Source of the DNA: Dermanyssus gallinae
Taxonomy: Eukaryota; Arthropoda; Arachnida; Mesostigmata; Dermanyssidae
Assembly: GCA_003439945.1 (NCBI GenBank)
Contig: QVRM01001450.1
Coordinates: 234,501 to 298,500, forward strand
Length of the DNA: 64,000 nucleotides
Direction: 5' to 3'
Shown here: positions 58,333 through 64,000 of the stretch, one piece after another
Numbering within the stretch: position 1 is the first letter of the stretch
Layout of the letters: every line of letters starts with the position of its first letter
Made by a program: the position numbers and the translations under genes
Notes under the pieces: model-generated
What the model saw: the letters and a program-made list of their open reading frames with translations, nothing else
What the model was told of the DNA's origin: nothing
The model's database searches: none

Positions 58333-58608
58333 GTAGTCAATCATTCACGGTCGGAACTTGACATCTGCACCATTAGGGGGAGGTCCAGTCTAGGGACCAG
58401 CCAGGGAGAGTTCCCCTAAACGAGGCCGCATTACCCCGTTGCACATCCAGCGACGGGCGCTGTCTGAGGAAATCACCCGCTCGCTTATCTCCGCTGGCTA
58501 AAATCAGACGCTTTTCTACCTTCTGTAACAAACTGCGAGTGGAGGAACCCGGCCCGCCAAGGGTGTCGAAGGCAAGTAGGTAAAACTCGTACGGGTACCC
58601 GATGTTCT
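58332..58608 (-). mobile_element. 5'-truncated retroelement copy flanked by TA on both sides
   Basis: The minus strand starts CCAGAACATCGGGTACCCG and encodes the terminal block of the family (GYPYEFYLLAFDTLGGPG, a GDFLRQRPSLDVQRGNAAS-like block), then a 3' UTR matching that at 56.67-56.75 kb. It begins at codons inside the linker of the 56.3-kb copy, so it is a severe 5' truncation. TA tracts lie at 58288-58331 and 58609-58622. Similarity to the 56.4-56.7 kb copy is roughly 90% by eye. Confidence 0.85.
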
Positions 58609-58622
58609 GGTATATATATATA
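58609..58622. repeat. (TA)n at the 5' junction of a minus-strand retroelement
   Basis: About seven TA units at the truncated 5' end of the element. Confidence 0.85.
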
Positions 58623-58624
58623 TC

Positions 58625-60867
58625 ATTCGTCGAAAGTTATTGTTCTTTTAGCTCACGTGCTCCCGGCACGGCTGACGAAAGCGCAACTTTAAATTAAACG
58701 GGTTTGCAAGGACTGGGACAAAGTGCGCTTGACCGGTGGGGGAACCCGTAAGTAACCCCGACCAATCGATCCGATAGGGCACTTGCCACTTCTCCTGATG
58801 ACCCATAGCACAGTTCTATGGAGATGTGGGCCATCAAAGAGTGAAGTTTAAGGAGGGGGGTACGTTTAGTGGGTATGGGTCTCAGGGACGTAACATCCAT
58901 ATGCTGGAGTGGAGTCCCATACAGCTCGAGATGGAAAACCATATTTCCTACTCGTAGCGGTAGTGCGTAACTGCATTTAACTCTCCTCCACAAAAAAGCT
59001 CACGTGTTCACAGCATAGTATTTTAGCACTGCGTAGGATGATACCGGATAAGATAAATACCATTGTAACCAGCAGATCGTGAAGACACCAGCCATGGCAA
59101 TCTAGTGCGTACAACAACAACAATAATAGTAATAATAATAATAAAATGCGCTTGTCTCGTTTTGGCTAATTAGTTATTTATGCTTAAATCCAATTAAAGT
59201 CTATATTAATTAAATATCAACATAAATTTAGTTATCTATTTCCCTTTGTCTTTTCTTCAGTAGTTAATGTTGTTGCGTTTCTCGCTTCGTGCGTTCGTAA
59301 TCTAATCGGCGTGGTCAATTAGTAGAAATGTTTGATTGCGCACAAAAGTCTACTGCCCATGACGACGTAGTGAGGAATAGAGGTTTGTTGGCTTTTTAGA
59401 TGGACTGTGCGTTTGATAATAACACCAACTATTAGCAAGGAGTACAAGGAAATCACGCTTTATCTTCAGTTTTTAAAAACGGGATAACCATGTGTACTTA
59501 GAGAACGTGTTCCCTTGTAGCCTCCCCCACGCTACGTCTGCAAGGTCACCGCCACCACTGGAAGGTCACAACCCGTTGTTGTAACCACTGAGCCATTTTG
59601 TCAATAGGTGCAGCGGTGTTTCTGATTTTACTGCGAATTTATGGATAACCGCTAGCAAGGACCGTTCCTGCTCACTTGGCCTTAGCGGCAGCCGCCAATT
59701 TTTCCGATATGCTGGCGATAATAACAATAACAAGAAGGAAGGTTTGGGGGTAGGGGTGGGGGTGGGGGTTGGTGGAGTACGCCATCTCTTTTCTTGAGAC
59801 ATTCGTGACCCCATTTCGTTAGTTTTTTCCCTTTTTGTTTGGTCACATCTGATTAAAGTCCACTCCGCCATTCACCTAGTCTATTTTCGAACCCAGGAAA
59901 ACCAATTCCTACTAAACCACCTTGCTGGGTGCCGATAAGTTGCCTGATGATTGGGCCGCCTGCGTCTCTAACGCTAGCGGCATAGTCAGCCTGTGTGACC
60001 GCGTAGTCGTTTGGGACCGCAACGAACAACAACTGGAAACGTTCGTTCTGGGCTTTCGCAGTCAACAGTTTGCGATGTCCGAGTTCCCCAAAAGTCCCAG
60101 GTTCCATCAAAACACGAGTAAGCTGAGCCAGAAGCTTGATTCAGTCGCCCCCACTAAGATACGAGGCGGACAAAGAAAATCTGTGTAAGTACAAGTTCGG
60201 TGCGCGCCGACAGGCAGACATTTTTCTATCGTGGTCTAGAGTCTCTTGCAGCGAGTTTGCAGTACCCGCGCGACACCTTCACAAGGCAACGGCGAGCCGA
60301 TCAGTGCCACTTCGGTTTTCGTGGCCACCTTGCATTTAGCAGGAACTTACGGCGGTTGGTTTCAATTGATTCAATTTCAGAATTGATTACAACTTGACAT
60401 GCCTACGTGTGCACGAGAAAGCAACGCCGCATCGTCAAGACAAGAATAGGTAACGACAAACAGAAGAGGAGACCACAGGAATTAAACCCGCAGGCAAATA
60501 TTTGTACTAAAATAGATATCGGTTAAGTATACGTATTCTGCTCACATGAAGCCCTACATACTCGTACATTTGTCTTTGGCAATCCGCAGAAAATTCCTGG
60601 AACTTGCATAGGGTGTTTTACTCCACTCATCTTATAGTTCTAGTCAAATATGTCGTTCACCTCATCATTCTCCCTGGAAACTGCCTGCGCTCTCGAAAAA
60701 GACTCTGTCTGCCTTCCTTTTTGGAGAAGACGCATTTTTCATTGCAGGTTATCAAACGATCTAACAACGAAGCTGGGTGGCGGCGATTGAAAGAGAAGTG
60801 CAAACGCGCTTGCACTCCACTTGGTTGGCATTACTCAGCATACCAAATCATTTATTTTATCTTCACA
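58625..60867. other. Stretch without a recognised gene
   Basis: Contains AAT/ACA-type imperfect repeats near 59108-59145, a G-quadruplex motif at 59746-59768 and an A-box-like TGGCTCAGTGG on the minus strand near 59594-59584 without a clear B box. Nothing coding is recognised. Confidence 0.4.
59746..59768 (+). promoter_or_regulatory. Canonical G-quadruplex motif
   Basis: Four G runs of 5, 4, 5 and 5 bases separated by loops of 2, 1 and 1 bases. This is among the most stable predicted G4 topologies. No associated gene is visible, so a regulatory role is not established. Confidence 0.8.
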
Positions 60868-60882
60868 ATATATATATATATA
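60868..60882. repeat. (TA)n beside SINE copy 2, 3' side
   Basis: A short TA tract ending at the TTTTTAACG that marks the SINE 3' end. Confidence 0.85.
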
Positions 60883-61164
60883 TTTTTAACGCTCTGATAA
60901 TTACATTTTAGACGCTCGTAATGGGCTAAGTTGCCTGTGGCACGATATCGTCTAAATGCATCTATCGTCATTGCGTTCTCGTGCTGAAATTATATAAGCT
61001 TTCTCCAGCAGAGGTATGTAGCAGCAGGGCAATGACAACCACGTCCAACAACTTTAACCAGCACGGCCGGGGCTCAAACTAGCGATGTTTTGCTAACCGT
61101 GGTTGCCATGGCAGCGGCCCGTTTCGAACGGTGCGTTATCCGCCTAAGCCGCCGCCGCTACAAG
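60883..61164 (-). mobile_element. tRNA-derived SINE, copy 2, flanked by TA on both sides
   Basis: The reverse complement of the 54.3-kb SINE over its full length. The A box region (GGCTTAGGCGG, near 61150) is kept; the B box appears as TTTGAGCCCC (near 61081), changed from TTCGAACCCC. TA tracts abut both ends (60868-60882 and 61166-61233). Confidence 0.8.
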
Positions 61165-61165
<1 letters not shown>

Positions 61166-61236
<71 letters not shown>

Positions 61237-61283
61237 AGTATTTATATATATAGAAAGTATTCTGATAATTTATTAATCATTTA
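61166..61283. repeat. TA tract followed by a motif shared with 14.3 kb
   Basis: TA (61166-61233) is followed by two TATAGAAAGTATT units and then CTGATAATTTATTAATCAT. This closely resembles the left arm and loop of the palindrome at 14292-14347. Confidence 0.8.
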
Positions 61284-61315
61284 CAATACGTTTGCACACT
61301 CGGCAGTGATTGCCT

Positions 61316-61338
61316 TATATATATATATATATATATAT
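61316..61338. repeat. (TA)n microsatellite
   Basis: A short pure TA tract. Confidence 0.9.
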
Positions 61339-61839
61339 CGTATATTAGTATATAAACTAACGCTTAAATATTGACAATTCGTTAAAATGTTAAATGGTAC
61401 AAGAGTATGACCGAGCATAGAATATATAAGTCGTTCTGTAGTTCTGATCGTTGGTAGCTATTTTTGATGTGCCAATTTCGTGAAAATTATACATCGGCAT
61501 TTACCACCATACAAATAAAATGAAGGCACAGTCCTTATCCGTCACGATTCTGCTGTGCAATAAAACACGAGGTCCGCATATGTCTAGACGATAGAGCTCA
61601 CAGTGGCAGGTCATCACGTGCCTCGTAAAGTGAAGGCGACCCTTCAAGTCACTTGTCATGGTGAGTGACAAGGCAAACTTTGCTGGCACATCGTTAAGCT
61701 TTTGCTAAGAGTTCTGCCTAGAGAATATTAATGTGGCTGTCATATGAAACGTTAGCCAGAGATATCGATCAGTGATGAAGTAACGCGCATAAGGTCTACT
61801 AATTTGTGTTCTTTGATAGGCACAAGACGTTTTTTTCTT

Positions 61840-62410
61840 AAACGCTGACTTCGCCCTATCTAATTATTCCAACTGGTGTGCCGGCAAATGCTCCTTTTTA
61901 TTTTTTTCCGCAGTCACCATTGCAAGGCTTCTTTGTTGGATCATCTGGTAATCTGCGATTAAAAATGGGTCTTTCACAAGATTGTAAGCTTGCAAGGAAC
62001 CACACAGTCAACACAGATATTTACTGCCAATAATTCTAACACGTAATAAGAAAAATCTTCAAAACGCACAATCCTGTGTGAGTTGTAGCAGTCTTTACAA
62101 AAAAGTGTACGAGCTGGACTGGGAACTTACTGAGCATCCCTCAACCATACTCTCCTGACCTTACACCTTTAGACTACCACTTACTCCGGTCTCTCAAATA
62201 CACTATTAAACAATAAAAAATACGTTTTTCGAGAGTTCCCAAAATGAGTTATGCCACTATTTTGAATCCAAGAAACGACAATTTTACAAAAGAATGATAG
62301 AAAAGCAATAATAGAAAAAAAGGCCATTGACAAGATGTATAACTGAAAGAAAGCAAGACTATATTGATGATTAAGTAAACCTGCGTTTGCTTGTAATTTG
62401 GTATTTTCGC
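61840..62410 (+). pseudogene. mariner-type transposase relic, second lineage
   Basis: Broken frames give KWVFHKIVSLQGTTQSTQIF (the block after the first catalytic Asp), LDWELTEHPST, then a SPDLTPLDYHLLRSL-like block (third catalytic Asp region, about 62150-62200), and a late segment resembling GHWQDVYN near 62330. The order and spacing fit a mariner transposase C-terminal half. The LDYHL type differs from the FDLFLL type at 25.6 kb, so these are separate lineages. It is dead, and terminal repeats were not found. Confidence 0.65.
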
Positions 62411-63879
62411 CTTAGGAAAAATATACGAGTTTGCATCAACCCAACATGTACTGATGGTTTTTATTTGGTATGGGCCTAATCTATGGGTCAGATGACTACG
62501 TATATTTAAACATTTCGAGCTTTATGCTATACACACTACCCGGAGTCGCACTAATTGCATATGTATAGTGCAGACATGAGTGAATTTGTATGTATTAGCA
62601 TAATAATAGTGGGGAAGGGGGGATTATGGTTAATCTCTATTATTGAGTCATAAGTGCTTCCCGTTTTTTTTTCTTTTTTTTTGCCATATTATGGTCCACT
62701 CTGGTATTCAACTTATCGAAATTGAAGACCATTAAACTCAATTTAAAAGTGGGTAGTTTAGAATCCACGATCTCCCGAATGTTATAACATCTTGGCAGAG
62801 CCACTTGTGGCTACCCTCATCAGTCGGCAAAATATTAAAGAAGGAGAGGTAGAACCCGGCGGCATCGCATCGAGGGCTCGAGGCAGTTCTGTTGGCTGTG
62901 GCCAGGCACAGACAGGCCAAAGAGAATAACAAATCATGATATTGATTCAAAAGCCAAGAGATGCCACACAAGCGACAACAACAATGACGACGACGGTGAC
63001 GACAAAAACAACAACAATGACGACGACAACAACAATAATAATAATAAAACCGACAAGCGCCGGTAGGAGAAGATGTGAATCGGCGACAAAACAGTTTAAC
63101 ACCCCCTCTTAACGACAGCGACAAAACGACAACAACTACAACCGTCTCACAAACAGGCCGATCCATACTCAACACGGCGAGTAACGGTGGAAGTAGAAAA
63201 ATGTATTAACGGGCGGACATAAATAAAAGACATGCATAGGTGACACTTTTAGTGTTGAACGAAAGGCGCTTTAGAATTTTCTGGAATTATATTTGACGGA
63301 GTTTTAATAGAACAGCGCCGAGATTAGCTATAGTTAGATGCGCCTGATTACCACTTGCTGGGCTTAGCATTACTACCTAAGAGACAGCTTCGTGGGTCGT
63401 TATTTCAGTCGCCGTATTTCACCGTGGTCAACTTGGCATCGGGGTGCGACCCCGAGAGAATACGTTTTATTTCCACGACTATTGAGTATCGTATTTGAAT
63501 GGGAAATGGCGGGATGGGGAATTGGCTATATTTGTCGTGAAAGGACTCGTTTAGAAAGTCAAGCAGTGAAACCCGCAGAACTCTCTACGAGACGGAGATG
63601 GTGGGACAATACGCAATGTCGTCACACCCTTTTCTTAACGCATACGTAAAATGGCTATGAACGTAAGCGTTGTACACTGCGAAGAGACAGGCTTGTGGAA
63701 GAACTGGAATTGGCGCAATGCCAATAAGAATATAATTTATTTACTGAGCCAACTGAAAGCGTTTTGTATAAGATCTTTACCTGATGAGAGGGCTGGGGAA
63801 GCTCACCTTATCCGGAGCGTGGCACCCGACCGCCAGAGGCACTTATATTAGTAGAGTCGGATATACACCTCTTTCTAAT

Positions 63880-63880
<1 letters not shown>
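62410..63880. other. Stretch without a recognised gene
   Basis: ACA/ACG-type trinucleotide runs occur at 62973-63050 with frames of low complexity. A plus frame at 63392-63649 (85 codons) is non-repetitive but unassigned. Confidence 0.35.

Positions 63881-63881
<1 letters not shown>

Positions 63882-63938
<57 letters not shown>
63882..63938. repeat. (TA)n at the 3' end of a minus-strand retroelement
   Basis: About 57 bases of TA, ending where the retroelement 3' UTR begins. Confidence 0.95.
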
Positions 63939-63945
<7 letters not shown>

Positions 63946-64000
63946 TTTACTCATATAACTTTGCTATGTTAGCACTTTGGAGTGGACAATTGTCTCCGCG
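63939..64000 (-). mobile_element. Retroelement 3' UTR cut by the window edge
   Basis: The minus strand from 64000 reads CGCGGAGACAATTGTCCACT and then CCAAAGTGCTAACATAGC, the same 3' UTR as at 12.7, 30.5 and 50.35 kb. The coding part would lie beyond the right edge of the window. Confidence 0.8.

Overview
The window looks like repeat-dominated, gene-poor nuclear DNA of an animal, probably an arthropod. The reasons are long (TA)n, (AAT)n and CAG/GTT-type microsatellites, tRNA-derived SINE-like units, mariner transposase remnants, and non-LTR retrotransposons of the R1, R2 and related lineages. One LINE relic (10.3-12.3 kb) reminds me of elements I associate with ticks and mites, so a chelicerate is my best guess, held weakly. 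Nothing bacterial is present: no operons, ribosome binding sites or CRISPR. I found no intact host gene; most long open frames are transposon parts or low-complexity reads.

Layout. 0-0.6 kb: N-terminal part of an R2-lineage element (minus strand, cut by the window edge). 1.4-6.3 kb: GC-richer DNA with CAG/GTT-type repeats, a G20 run and a 39-bp minisatellite. 6.3-12.3 kb: AT-rich DNA leading into a decayed LINE (endonuclease, RT, C-terminal Cys/His region). 12.3-15.1 kb: a duplicated ~310-bp unit whose two copies each run into a TA tract, met from the other side by the 3' end of a different minus-strand retroelement. 15-30 kb: mostly empty, with LINE scraps (22.8 and 24 kb), a mariner relic (25.2-25.8 kb) and SINE-like units. 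30-32 kb: a truncated retroelement, an RT relic, a mariner scrap and a large TA-centred inverted repeat. 36.5-37.1 kb: a LINE relic with most of the RT missing. 38.2-39.0 kb: an unexplained open frame of about 250 codons. 40.6-44.8 kb: a nearly full-length R1-clade element (minus) with zinc-knuckle gag, APE endonuclease, RT and 5' tandem repeats. 45.5-46.1 kb: an RT relic. 48.2-50.5 kb and 56.3-58.6 kb: several copies of one retroelement family with a C-terminal restriction-like endonuclease. 61.8-62.4 kb: a third mariner relic. The right edge cuts another copy of the same retroelement family.

The most interesting signal is how the retroelements sit in the microsatellites. At least four 5'-truncated copies are bounded on both sides by the same simple repeat (AAT on both sides, or TA on both sides), and others have a TA tract exactly at their 3' end. 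Within the family, the same 3' UTR is found beside AAT in one copy and beside TA in others. This suggests microsatellite-targeted target-primed insertion, comparable to the known TAA preference of Dong elements, here extended to TA repeats and perhaps shared by SINE-like units and an R2-like element. Translations were made by eye, so element limits are approximate to a few tens of bases.
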